The notes under the pieces are model-generated. The model saw only the letters and a program-made list of their open reading frames with translations. It was not told the DNA's origin and ran no database searches. A stretch of 27,074 nt of DNA, taken from the NCBI GenBank assembly GCA_031550915.1, contig JAVBOF010000123.1, positions 1 through 27,074 on the forward strand, given 5' to 3'. Positions 16,494-24,814 of this stretch are shown here, piece after piece. The first letter of the stretch is position 1; each line of letters opens with the position of its first letter. Source of the stretch: JAVBOF01 sp031550915. GTDB lineage: Bacteria > Bacillota > Clostridia > Christensenellales > MGBC116941. A program made the position numbers and the translations under genes.

Positions 16494-18620
16494 TTGAAAC
16501 TCTTCAAATCGAACAATGGTGACGACAATTCGCAATGGGTCGAAGATCTTCTTGACAGCATGGAAGAACAGGTCATAATAACCGATAAGAAAAAATGCCA
16601 GCTTTTGTTTGCGAATGCAAAAGCACGGAATAAGCTTGGCGTAGATCTTTCCGATGAAGATATACGTTGTAGGGATGCGATAGGCAATTTCTATAAAAAT
16701 ATATGCAATAAATGCCCGGCTTTAGCTGAAGAAAAGACCTCAGGGTATTCGTTTGATATAGTCGGCGCCGATGACAGGGTGTATAGCGTAAATGCGGCGG
16801 ATTCGCTATGGGAAGGCCGGTATAATTCTCAAACACTATATATAAAAGATGTAGATGAGCAAAGGAAGAACATCGAAAGGCTTGAACATTTAGCCTTTTT
16901 GGATACACTTACAGGTATACCTAACCGCCGGAAATTCCTAGAGGATTTTGCCGCGATAGAAAAGCAGATCAGTGGCGGTAAGCTAACCGGAATACTCTGT
17001 ATAATGGATTTGGATAACTTCAAATCAGTTAACGACACATATGGCCATAATACCGGAGACCTGATGCTTAAGGAGTTTGTGAATTACTGTATTGGCCTTA
17101 TCGATGGAAAAGGGACCTTTTACCGTCTTGGCGGTGATGAATTCCTCATGGTTTTCAACAGACCAGCCAATGGAAAAGACGCTACAGTAGCCGAGTATGA
17201 TGATGCGATCAAAGGGATTTTTCGCTCGTATACTCTTTCCAATATCGAAACATATTGCACCGTCAGCATGGGTATCGCTCTTTTTCCAAAACATGGCTCG
17301 GATACTTCTGAGCTTTTGAGAAAAGCGGATATAGCGCTTTACAGAGCAAAAGCCGCGGGCAAAAATAAACTTGTTGAATTTGTGGATACATATGATACTG
17401 CAAAGCGCTTTGTAGATATCTACGTACACATACTTCCAATACTAAACACGATAAACAAAACCGTAGGTTATGAACTTGTTGAATCCTCGGCACTGAGCAT
17501 AAAGGATGAATCTTCAGATATAATGGCGTTTTCGTCGCTTGATAAGACGCTGGATATTCTGGGTATGGATGAGCTTACGAGCGATGCAAAGATATTCATA
17601 GGATATAATGAACAATTGCTTTCGCCGCTCGTGCTACAAAACCTTTCCAAAACGAACTTCGTAATAGAAATAAGTGAAAAGATCTGGAGCAATATCAACA
17701 TGCTTCCCAAGGTCGTCCAACTGCATAAACACGGCTGCCAGATAGCGATAGATAACTATTCGGCCGATAGTACGGATAAAAAATGGCTTGATGTTGCGGA
17801 CATACTAAAGGTGGACATATCAAAGACCGCTGAAGGAGACGCAAGGAATATTGCCAGGATAAGAAGCAACAAGCAGCTCATTGCAACGAAGGTAGATACG
17901 AATGAGATGATGGAAACCGCTAAAAACTGGGGTTACAAGCTTTTTCAGGGCTACTATTTCAGTGAGCCGAAGATGGTGAAAACAAAGGATATTGAACCGC
18001 TTCGCGCGAATTACCTTATGCTTCTTAAGATTGCTAACGCTCCTGGGGATCTGGATTTCAGAGCCATTGCCGCGATTATTGAAAATGACGTCGCGCTTTC
18101 CTATAAACTGCTTAAATTGCTGAATTCCGCTGCTATCGGCCTGCGATACAAGATTACGTCGATAGAGCTTGCCGTGGCATATCTTGGCGAGGAAGAGCTA
18201 AAAAAGTGGATTACATTGCTTGCCATTCGCGGAGTCTCAGCGGACAGGCCGCTTGAAATCATACGCATTTCGCTGATCCGCGCTTACTTTGGCGAATTGC
18301 TCTCCCCATTACTGACGCCGCAGTTGAACAAGAAGACGACTTTTTTGCTGGGATTGCTGTCGTTGATGGATGTTGCGCTAAACATGCCGTTTTCGGAGGT
18401 GTTCAAAGAGATAAGCGTCGATGAGGTTATAATGGAATCCCTTTGCAGCCCGGAAGGTGAACTGCGCTTTATGCTTGATTTCTTTAAGAACTACGAATAC
18501 GGCAATTGGGATTATGTCACAAAATTTGCGGATAAATATCTGTTAAACAGTCAGAGCATAACGGATAAATACCTCGAGGCCGTGCAATGGTATAATGATC
18601 TGATCAAGGACCTTGACTGA
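16494..18620 (+). CDS. PAS-GGDEF-degenerate EAL-HDOD signalling protein
   Basis: 709 residues, soluble. PAS domain at about 15-125 carries C35, C59, C71 and C74 (CRDAIGN ... CNKCP), a cysteine pattern common in clostridial PAS sensors. GGDEF domain at about 135-300 has an intact GGDEF motif (213-217) and the MDLDNFK metal/base region, so it may make c-di-GMP; the RxxD inhibitory site is absent. From about 310 it resembles YuxH-type EAL domains (GYELV at 325-329, FIGYN, FVIEISEKI, DILKVDIS, LFQGYYFSEP), but the DDFG-type catalytic residues are replaced (AIDNYS), so phosphodiesterase activity is unlikely. A C-terminal HDOD region covers about 503-700. The TTG at 16494 was chosen for GGGGG 6 nt upstream; a GTG at 16452 has no such site. 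xth follows after 45 nt without a terminator. Confidence 0.9.
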   Translation: MKLFKSNNGDDNSQWVEDLLDSMEEQVIITDKKKCQLLFANAKARNKLGVDLSDEDIRCRDAIGNFYKNICNKCPALAEEKTSGYSFDIVGADDRVYSVNAADSLWEGRYNSQTLYIKDVDEQRKNIERLEHLAFLDTLTGIPNRRKFLEDFAAIEKQISGGKLTGILCIMDLDNFKSVNDTYGHNTGDLMLKEFVNYCIGLIDGKGTFYRLGGDEFLMVFNRPANGKDATVAEYDDAIKGIFRSYTLSNIETYCTVSMGIALFPKHGSDTSELLRKADIALYRAKAAGKNKLVEFVDTYDTAKRFVDIYVHILPILNTINKTVGYELVESSALSIKDESSDIMAFSSLDKTLDILGMDELTSDAKIFIGYNEQLLSPLVLQNLSKTNFVIEISEKIWSNINMLPKVVQLHKHGCQIAIDNYSADSTDKKWLDVADILKVDISKTAEGDARNIARIRSNKQLIATKVDTNEMMETAKNWGYKLFQGYYFSEPKMVKTKDIEPLRANYLMLLKIANAPGDLDFRAIAAIIENDVALSYKLLKLLNSAAIGLRYKITSIELAVAYLGEEELKKWITLLAIRGVSADRPLEIIRISLIRAYFGELLSPLLTPQLNKKTTFLLGLLSLMDVALNMPFSEVFKEISVDEVIMESLCSPEGELRFMLDFFKNYEYGNWDYVTKFADKYLLNSQSITDKYLEAVQWYNDLIKDLD

Positions 18621-18665
18621 GTATTCTACGCTGATGGCGAATAACATATCCGGGAGAATCATATA

Positions 18666-19421
18666 TTGAAATTGATATCATGGAACGTAAACGGTATCCG
18701 CTCTTGCCTTTCTAAGGGCTTTTTAGGGTTTTTTGAAAAACAGGATGCAGATATTTTTTGCATGCAGGAAATAAAAGCAATGAAAGAGCAGGTTGAGCTT
18801 GAACCGATTAATTACAAACAATTTTGGAACAGTGCTAATAAGAAGGGCTATTCCGGTACAGCCGTATTGAGCAAAAAGGAACCGGTAGAGGTCACTTACG
18901 ATATAGGTATAGAGGAACACGGCAATGAAGGACGCGTTATAACGCTTGAATTCGAAGAGTTCTTTTTAGTCAACGCCTATACGCCAAATTCCCAGCCGGA
19001 GCTTGCAAGGCTAAGATACCGTATGCAATGGGAGGACGACTTCCGCAATTATCTAATGGCGCTGGATGGAAAGAAGCCCGTCATACTTTGCGGTGACTTG
19101 AACGTGGCTCACAGGGAGATAGACCTGAAGAACCCAAAGACCAACCGACGGAACGCGGGCTTTACCGACGAGGAGCGTGGGAAGATGAGCTTGCTGCTGC
19201 AAAGCGGGTTTGTGGACACATACAGGTATTTTTACCCGGACACCGTTGGGGCGTATACCTGGTGGTCCTACATGAGGGGAGCGAGAGAGCGGAATGCCGG
19301 TTGGCGTATAGATTATTTTATAGTTTCGGAACGGCTGGTAGGGAAAATCAAACAGGCCATGATATTCCCGGAGATAATGGGCAGTGACCACTGTCCGGTT
19401 GGGATTGAACTTGAACTATAA
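18666..19421 (+). CDS. xth: Exodeoxyribonuclease III
   Basis: 251 residues, normal family length. An ExoIII/AP-endonuclease family enzyme acting on abasic sites and 3' ends in base excision repair. Motifs: SWNVNGIRS at the N-terminus, the metal ligand E35 in CMQEIK, YTPNSQPELARLRYRMQWE, CGDLNVAH, NAGFTDEER, WRIDYFIVS and the terminal GSDHCPV with its catalytic histidine. The start is TTG at 18666 with GGGAG 9 nt upstream, and the first residues (MKLISWNVNG) match the family start. It sits between the GGDEF gene (45 nt upstream) and the AIM24 gene (14 nt downstream), probably all on one transcript; the reason for that grouping is not evident. Confidence 0.96.
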   Translation: MKLISWNVNGIRSCLSKGFLGFFEKQDADIFCMQEIKAMKEQVELEPINYKQFWNSANKKGYSGTAVLSKKEPVEVTYDIGIEEHGNEGRVITLEFEEFFLVNAYTPNSQPELARLRYRMQWEDDFRNYLMALDGKKPVILCGDLNVAHREIDLKNPKTNRRNAGFTDEERGKMSLLLQSGFVDTYRYFYPDTVGAYTWWSYMRGARERNAGWRIDYFIVSERLVGKIKQAMIFPEIMGSDHCPVGIELEL

Positions 19422-19435
19422 AAGGAGGCTGTACT

Positions 19436-20116
19436 ATGCAATATGAGATTTTTGGTGGCTCTTTACCTGCGGTTACAATGAAACTTGAAGCGAACGAGAA
19501 GGTATTTACCCAATCCGGTGGCATGACATGGATGACCAACGGGTTCCTGATGGAAAGCAATATGCGCGGCGGTCTTGGCAAAGCTTTGGGACGAATGTTT
19601 TCGGGGGAATCCATGTTTATGGTGCACTATACAGCCCAAAGCCAGGGAGAAATAACCTTTGCATCAACTTTCCCAGGAGAGATAATGGCGCTGGATATTA
19701 CAGGCAGAGGGATAATAGCGCAGAAAAACGCGTTTCTTTGCGCCGAGGATTCGGTAAACCTTGAAACGAAGTTTACAAAGAAAATTTCGGCTGGGTTGTT
19801 TGGCGGCGAAGGTTTTGTACTTCAACGCATCTCCGGCGACGGTATGGTGTTTTTAGAAATAGCAGGCAGCATATACGAAAAAACGCTTGCTCCGGGCGAG
19901 GTCTTTAAGGTAGATACTGGCAATGTTGCTGCGTTTGAGGAAAGCGTGCAGTACAATGTTGAAACCGTAAAAGGCGTTAAGAACATTCTGTTTGGCGGTG
20001 AAGGGTTGTTCCTCACGGTTTTGACAGGACCCGGCAAGATATGGCTGCAGACGATGTCGGTGCAGGAGTTGGCCAACCGCCTAATCCCGTTTCTTCCGTT
20101 GAACAACAGTAAATAG
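19436..20116 (+). CDS. AIM24 / TIGR00266 family protein
   Basis: 226 residues. Beta-rich protein of the AIM24 family: QYEIFGGSLPAVTMKLEANEKV at the start (bridging the first strand), GGMTWM, the GG-rich FSGESMFMVHYTA, FPGEIMALDI, GEGFVLQRISGDG and a repeat of the pattern in NILFGGEGLFLTVLTGPG. No membrane segment or signal peptide. The family is widespread with no established biochemical role in bacteria; the yeast homologue is mitochondrial. The start ATG has AAAGGAGG 7 nt upstream, the strongest ribosome site in the window, and lies 14 nt after xth. A terminator follows within 20 nt, closing this transcript. Confidence 0.93.
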   Translation: MQYEIFGGSLPAVTMKLEANEKVFTQSGGMTWMTNGFLMESNMRGGLGKALGRMFSGESMFMVHYTAQSQGEITFASTFPGEIMALDITGRGIIAQKNAFLCAEDSVNLETKFTKKISAGLFGGEGFVLQRISGDGMVFLEIAGSIYEKTLAPGEVFKVDTGNVAAFEESVQYNVETVKGVKNILFGGEGLFLTVLTGPGKIWLQTMSVQELANRLIPFLPLNNSK

Positions 20117-20132
20117 ACGATTGCCAATTGAG

Positions 20133-20166
20133 AGCCTGCATATACGATATATTTGCAGGCTTTTAT
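20133..20166 (+). terminator. Rho-independent terminator after the AIM24 gene
   Basis: AGCCTGCA (20133-20140) pairs with TGCAGGCT (20154-20161). The loop can itself form a short ATAT pairing, and TTTTATATTT follows. Confidence 0.8.
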
Positions 20167-20168
20167 AT

Positions 20169-20196
20169 TTGATAAGTATTTGAAAAGGTGTAAAAT
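20169..20196 (+). promoter_or_regulatory. Promoter of the MgtC/SapB gene
   Basis: TTGATA (20169-20174), 16-nt spacer, TAAAAT (20191-20196). It starts directly after the preceding terminator and gives a leader of about 45 nt. Confidence 0.6.
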
Positions 20197-20247
20197 GGAT
20201 ACATAACGATATATTTTTAAGATTTTTTATTGGTGGGGTTTTCTTTT

Positions 20248-20940
20248 ATGGATACTGGATTATTATATGCAAATTTTTTCTGGGAAACGGTTTTAAAGGT
20301 GGTTCTGGCCGTTGTGCTGGGGTGCCTTACCGGCTTGGACAGGACGCGAAAACGCTATCCCGCAGGATTTCGCACATATGGTATGGTCTGCCTTGGGGCG
20401 ACCGTTGCAATGATAGTTGGATTCTATATAGTCGAGCAATTGGGTTACACTGCTTCCGACCCCGCGCGAATAGGCGCGCAGGTAGTCAGCGGAGTCGGTT
20501 TTATTGGAGCCGGTACGATCGTATTGAGCGACAGGCGCAGGGTGCGCGGCCTAACTACCGCTGCCGGCCTGTGGTCCGCGGCATGCCTGGGGCTTGCAAT
20601 AGGCGCTGGCTTTTATCTTTTGGCCGTATTGTGCTTTTTTGGTATAGTCGCGATACAAATGTTGCTGCAGAGGGTAAGCGACAGTATAAAACTAAGGGCA
20701 AAGATACTTTATATACATGTAGAGTTAACATCTATGGAAGGCTTTGGCAGCCTGATAAAAGAGATAAAGGCTGCAAATTTAGGCATCAACAGCATTGAAA
20801 CAACAAGCGGCAGGGATACGGAGATTTACTCGTATTATATGGAGTTGAGACTTAAGGAAAAATGCGTGATGTCCCATCCGGATGTTATAAAGATGATCGA
20901 AGACCATGAAAATGTCATTGACTGCGAGGAAATACTTTAG
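20248..20940 (+). CDS. MgtC/SapB family membrane protein
   Basis: 230 residues. Four or five transmembrane helices in the first 140 residues with MgtC signatures: GLDRTRKRYPAGFRTYGMVCLGA, RIGAQVVSGVGFIGAGTIV and VRGLTTAAGLWSAACLGLA. A C-terminal soluble domain of about 80 residues (LYIHVELTSMEG...NSIETTSG) resembles the ACT-like domain found in longer MgtC proteins. Members have been linked to Mg2+ limitation and to membrane ATPase control, but transport by the protein itself is not established. The ATG at 20248 with GGTGGGG 9 nt upstream is preferred over an upstream TTG at 20230. It has its own promoter and terminator. I see no Mg2+ riboswitch in the short leader. Confidence 0.93.
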   Translation: MDTGLLYANFFWETVLKVVLAVVLGCLTGLDRTRKRYPAGFRTYGMVCLGATVAMIVGFYIVEQLGYTASDPARIGAQVVSGVGFIGAGTIVLSDRRRVRGLTTAAGLWSAACLGLAIGAGFYLLAVLCFFGIVAIQMLLQRVSDSIKLRAKILYIHVELTSMEGFGSLIKEIKAANLGINSIETTSGRDTEIYSYYMELRLKEKCVMSHPDVIKMIEDHENVIDCEEIL

Positions 20941-20946
20941 TTGTTT

Positions 20947-20973
20947 GGCTGCCGCAAGGCAGCCTTATTTATT
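20947..20973 (+). terminator. Rho-independent terminator after the MgtC/SapB gene
   Basis: GGCTGCC (20947-20953), GCAA tetraloop (GNRA type), GGCAGCC (20958-20964), then TTATTTATT. It is compact and only 6 nt past the stop. Confidence 0.85.
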
Positions 20974-21057
20974 CAACCGGAATGATTAAGCGGTGTGCAT
21001 GATAAAGCGATGTGATAAAAGGAATATTGGTCCAAAACCGGACGGAGGATGATAGGT

Positions 21058-22230
21058 ATGGGTTATGAAAAGGCATCATTCGAAGGTATGCTTGATAATG
21101 GTACAACTCAAAACAACGCCAGCTTCATAATTACGGAGCATAGCGTGATTTGCCGGACCGAAAGCATGTCGCTAGAGCTGCGCTATGAGGAGATCGGCGC
21201 GTTTACGCTCGAAAATTATCGGATAAATATCAAAACGGAGACTGGGATGTTTTCCGCCTTCCGGCTGGGTATCGACACGGAAGAATTCTATATGAAACTT
21301 TGGCGGGCATACAATGCGATGGTTCTAAAATCGTTGTTTGTAAACGATGAACCTATACTGGAAGCGCAAGGTGATTTTACTTATGCGGATGCCGGCGGAG
21401 AAGCGAGCGGAAAGGCAATATTTGAGCTCTTTGAGCGAAGCCTATGCATCCTTCCTCCCAATACCGGGGCAAGAAGGATACCTCTGGTCTTTGTCCAGGA
21501 GATACGTCATGAAGGCTACAAAAGCACCATTATCCTGGATACAGGCGAGACTTATGAGCTTGCTAAACTTGGCGCGGACACAGGTCCTTTTCAAAAAAAG
21601 CTGCAGGGCCGAATAGATACGATCCGCTTGAAATCACAAAAGGCCGTGTCCGATCTGGACAAATCGCTCGACGCGGAAAAAAGCCGCTCTATTGCCACAC
21701 TTATGCCGGAAGGTGCCTGCGCTCCAATCGGTAGTCTTAAGCAGATAAGTCCTGCATATGTAGGTATTATTGAGGGAAAAATCAAAGAGAGCCGCGCGGC
21801 TGAGACATACGATTGCCTGAAGGAACTGTGCGTTCCAGACGATATATGCATTGGCATGAAATCATATTTGGCGGGTGAAGATAACGAAAATATCATATGG
21901 ATAGCGGCTCCGCATGATAATGGCGGCGGAGGCGTTGCGGCTGTTGAATATGCGCTTTCAGAGGAAAGTTCAGCCGCGACGTATTTTTACAGGTATAAGT
22001 CGGATTGGAATGTGTTTTGGCGCAGATTGAACCATGCGATGGAGATGATCGATTTCCAACGCGAGGTCATAATGCTGTCCGACGAGGATATTCAAAAGGA
22101 AAAACTTTACAAGATGGCTTTGCAGCGGATAATTTCACTGGAAATGCTTCGTCAGGCATTTTGCGGTAGAGCGGTTCACAGAAGCGTGGAATCTTGGATG
22201 TCGGAAGCCAAGGCGATATTCGGGTACTAG
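21058..22230 (+). CDS. Unrecognised protein with two PH-like repeats
   Basis: 390 residues from the ATG at 21058, chosen because GGAGG ends 9 nt upstream; the ATG at 21049 abuts that site. No signal peptide or membrane helix. Two segments look alike: residues about 19-92 and 113-192 each run beta-rich with a Cys, a Y/V-x-EI turn, a TG turn, LG-(I/A)-DT, a F-x-x-KL helix and a closing LKS. This resembles tandem PH-like domains, though I cannot name a family. Residues about 195-390 are mixed alpha/beta with a Gly-rich DNGGGGVAAVEYAL segment and a helical end. No partner is evident; it follows a terminator and ends 3 bp from the stop of convergent hydF. Confident as a gene from codon texture and its ribosome site. 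Confidence 0.85.
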   Translation: MGYEKASFEGMLDNGTTQNNASFIITEHSVICRTESMSLELRYEEIGAFTLENYRINIKTETGMFSAFRLGIDTEEFYMKLWRAYNAMVLKSLFVNDEPILEAQGDFTYADAGGEASGKAIFELFERSLCILPPNTGARRIPLVFVQEIRHEGYKSTIILDTGETYELAKLGADTGPFQKKLQGRIDTIRLKSQKAVSDLDKSLDAEKSRSIATLMPEGACAPIGSLKQISPAYVGIIEGKIKESRAAETYDCLKELCVPDDICIGMKSYLAGEDNENIIWIAAPHDNGGGGVAAVEYALSEESSAATYFYRYKSDWNVFWRRLNHAMEMIDFQREVIMLSDEDIQKEKLYKMALQRIISLEMLRQAFCGRAVHRSVESWMSEAKAIFGY

Positions 22231-22233
22231 CTA

Positions 22234-23376
22234 TCAATAGCAAACCCTTTCAAGGATGCCGTTCATATATGCAATAGCGATGCCGTAATTGGTAACGGGG
22301 ACGCCCTGCGCCTTGCAGCGCATTATGCGCGAAAGTACATGCCTGCGGTTGAACATACAGCCCCCGCAATGGATAACGAGCTTATATTTAGAAAGCTCTT
22401 TTGGGAAATCCTTACCGGAAGCAATATCGATATTCAGATCCACCCCGGTGAATCTTTTCAGAAGTGCAGGTATCTTCTCTCTGCCTATGTCACCATCCAA
22501 TGGGTTGTGGGAGCATGCCTCGGCGATAAGTATGGTGTCGCCGTCAGTGATGCCTGCGATAGCCTTCGCGCCTTTGATATAGAGGTCAAGATCGCCCTTG
22601 TCGCGTGCCATAAGTATAGAAAATGAAGTCAGGCGTACATTCTTGGGCAGGATATCGTTTACACGCGCAAACACCTGGGAATCGGTTATTACAAGTGACG
22701 GCTTATATTTCAGAGAATCCAGCGCCTTTTCGAGCTCATCTGAACAGACGATGGTCGGTATCGCGTGGTTATCAAGAAGGTCGCGCAATACCTGCTGCTG
22801 CGGCAATATAAGCCTGCCTTTCGGAGCCTGTATATCCTGAGGGGCAACCAACAGCACCGTATCATACGGCTCTATCAGATGTGAAGCAAGGGTCTCAGGT
22901 TCGAGGTCCTTCGGCACCGCGTTCACGATTGCTTCGCGCAATTCGTCCAGGCCTTCGCCGGTTTTGGCGTCTATTTGCAGGGCCCCATTAGGTAAGTTTT
23001 TGCATTTGCCGTTTACGGTCAATATATACGGAATGTTCCTTGCGCGTAGTTCGGAAATCTTTTTCTCCGGCGTAGCTTCAAAGGGAGAAAGCACTATAAT
23101 TGCTATATCCGTGTATTCAAGCACTTCCGATGTCTTATCTACCCTCAGTTTCCCCAGTTCGCCGGTGTCGTCCCAGCCTGCCGTGTCCATGAACAAAACC
23201 GGCCCGATAGGATAGAATTCCATCTGCTTGCGTACAGGATCGGTTGTAGTGCCCGGAACGGGGGAGACAACGGCGACATCCTGCCCGCAAAGTGCGTTCA
23301 GCAAAGAGGATTTGCCTGCGTTCCTGCTGCCGAAGATACCTATATGTATGCGGTTTGCATCCGGTGTCTGTTGCAT
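22234..23376 (-). CDS. hydF: [FeFe] hydrogenase H-cluster maturation GTPase HydF
   Basis: 380 residues. HydF is the scaffold on which the 2Fe subcluster is assembled before transfer to the hydrogenase. N-terminal GTPase domain: P-loop GSRNAGKSS (16-24), PGTTTDP, DTAGWDD. The G4 position, normally NKxD, reads VNGKCK, so base specificity may be weakened. Central dimerisation domain from about 170. C-terminal Fe-S site: EACSHN and IHCGGC, matching the CxH ... HCxxC pattern. The start ATG has AGGAGG 5 nt upstream. It is the last gene of the TM1266-hydE-hydG-hydF operon, 9 nt after hydG. No terminator is visible in the 3-bp gap to the convergent gene. The hydrogenase itself is not in this window. 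Confidence 0.95.
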   Translation of the reverse strand: MQQTPDANRIHIGIFGSRNAGKSSLLNALCGQDVAVVSPVPGTTTDPVRKQMEFYPIGPVLFMDTAGWDDTGELGKLRVDKTSEVLEYTDIAIIVLSPFEATPEKKISELRARNIPYILTVNGKCKNLPNGALQIDAKTGEGLDELREAIVNAVPKDLEPETLASHLIEPYDTVLLVAPQDIQAPKGRLILPQQQVLRDLLDNHAIPTIVCSDELEKALDSLKYKPSLVITDSQVFARVNDILPKNVRLTSFSILMARDKGDLDLYIKGAKAIAGITDGDTILIAEACSHNPLDGDIGREKIPALLKRFTGVDLNIDIASGKDFPKELSKYKLVIHCGGCMFNRRHVLSRIMRCKAQGVPVTNYGIAIAYMNGILERVCY

Positions 23377-23385
23377 ATCTGCCTC

Positions 23386-24789
23386 CTAAAAACGGAAATC
23401 CCGCTCGCCGTGCTGTATCTCTTGAAGGATATCGATCGTTTTCTCCCGGATACCGTCGTCGGGAATAATATGCAATTCGTTTTCTATAAGCGCTCTTCCC
23501 AGCTCTTTTGTTTTGTCAGAAGCGTAATCCTGTAGATATTCTTCAAGGGTTATCAGGGCGTTTGGCTGGCATACCTTGCAAATATCACCACTTTTGGCCA
23601 ATTGCATAAACCTATCGCCTGTGCGCCCCTGCCGGTAGCAGGCAGTGCAAAAGCTCGGTATATAACCGGATGCAAGCAAGCCGGAAAGTATCTCATCCGT
23701 GCTCCGCTCATCACTTATCTCAAACTGTGGCGGCTGATCCCAGTTTTGGGAGTATCCACCGACACCAGTGCAGGACCCGGCGGATATCTGAGATACACCT
23801 GCCTGTAGGAGCTTAGTACGGAAGCTTTCTTCTTCCCGGGTAGAAAGGATTATCCCAGTATATGGCACTGCAAGCCTTAATACCGAGAGTATGCGTAAAA
23901 AATCTTTGTCATCGACCGGCATAAGCGCCGGAAGCGCGTCCTTCGCCGGACGGATGCGCGGTATGCTAATGGTGTGGGGGCCAATGCCAAAACGGGCCTC
24001 CAGATGTTCTGCATGCTGCAGCGTAGCTATCGTTTCGTAAAAGCCATCATATAATCCAAAAAGCGGCGCGATACCGACATCCTCGATACCGGCTTCCATC
24101 GCACGGTCCATGGCTTCCGTATGATAGGCATAATTCGACTTGGGACCGTTTTTATGGAAATACTCATACGAGGGCTTGTGGTAAGTCTCCTGAAAGAGGA
24201 TGTAGGTACCTATGCCGGCATCCTTCAAGCGCCGGTAGTTTTCTACCGTGGTCGCAGCGATATTTACATTCACCCTTCGTATGCTGCCGTTATCCTCCAT
24301 AGTTTCGTAAATGGTAGAGATGCTTTCAAGGATATACTCTATCGGGCAGTTTACAGGGTCTTCCCCGGCTTCGATAGCAAGCCTCTTGTGCCCCATTTTT
24401 TGCAGTATCCTGACTTCTTCTGCAATCTGTTGCTGGCTCAGCTTGCGCCTGCAACCGCCGTTTTCATGCTTATATCCGCAATATCGGCAGTTGTTAACGC
24501 AATAATCCGAAAGGTAGAGCGGAGCAAAGATAACGATCCGCTTTCCATAGATTTTGCTTTTTATATCCCTTGCCAAAGCCGTCATCTCATCTAGCGTCTC
24601 GTCATCATCCAGCATGAGCAAGACAGCAGCATCGGCGTGCGAAAGCCCTTTGCATTCGCCGGCTTTATCTAGAATGTCCCTGACTGCCAAGGGATCGGCT
24701 GCACGTTTGCTGCCCTCTTTCATTGCTTTCATTATGGTGCTGTCGTGTATAAATTCCCCGGCTTTCGAGGATTTTGGATCATAAAGCAT
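23386..24789 (-). CDS. hydG: [FeFe] hydrogenase maturase HydG, radical SAM tyrosine lyase
   Basis: 467 residues, normal length. HydG cleaves tyrosine to make the CO and CN ligands and delivers an Fe(CO)2CN unit. The radical SAM cluster motif is C97-x3-C101-x2-C104 (DYCVNNCRYCGY). The C-terminal auxiliary cluster motif CTAC-x22-C is intact (CTACYRQGRTGDRFM ... CKVC). SAM/tyrosine-site neighbours such as IEAGEDP, VNVNIAA and FQETYHKPSY are present. The start ATG at 24789 has AGGGGG 6 nt upstream. It follows hydE by 25 nt and precedes hydF by 9 nt. It differs from ThiH by the C-terminal extension. Confidence 0.97.
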   Translation of the reverse strand: MLYDPKSSKAGEFIHDSTIMKAMKEGSKRAADPLAVRDILDKAGECKGLSHADAAVLLMLDDDETLDEMTALARDIKSKIYGKRIVIFAPLYLSDYCVNNCRYCGYKHENGGCRRKLSQQQIAEEVRILQKMGHKRLAIEAGEDPVNCPIEYILESISTIYETMEDNGSIRRVNVNIAATTVENYRRLKDAGIGTYILFQETYHKPSYEYFHKNGPKSNYAYHTEAMDRAMEAGIEDVGIAPLFGLYDGFYETIATLQHAEHLEARFGIGPHTISIPRIRPAKDALPALMPVDDKDFLRILSVLRLAVPYTGIILSTREEESFRTKLLQAGVSQISAGSCTGVGGYSQNWDQPPQFEISDERSTDEILSGLLASGYIPSFCTACYRQGRTGDRFMQLAKSGDICKVCQPNALITLEEYLQDYASDKTKELGRALIENELHIIPDDGIREKTIDILQEIQHGERDFRF

Positions 24790-24814
24790 TTTTATCCCCC
24801 TATTTACATCTATA

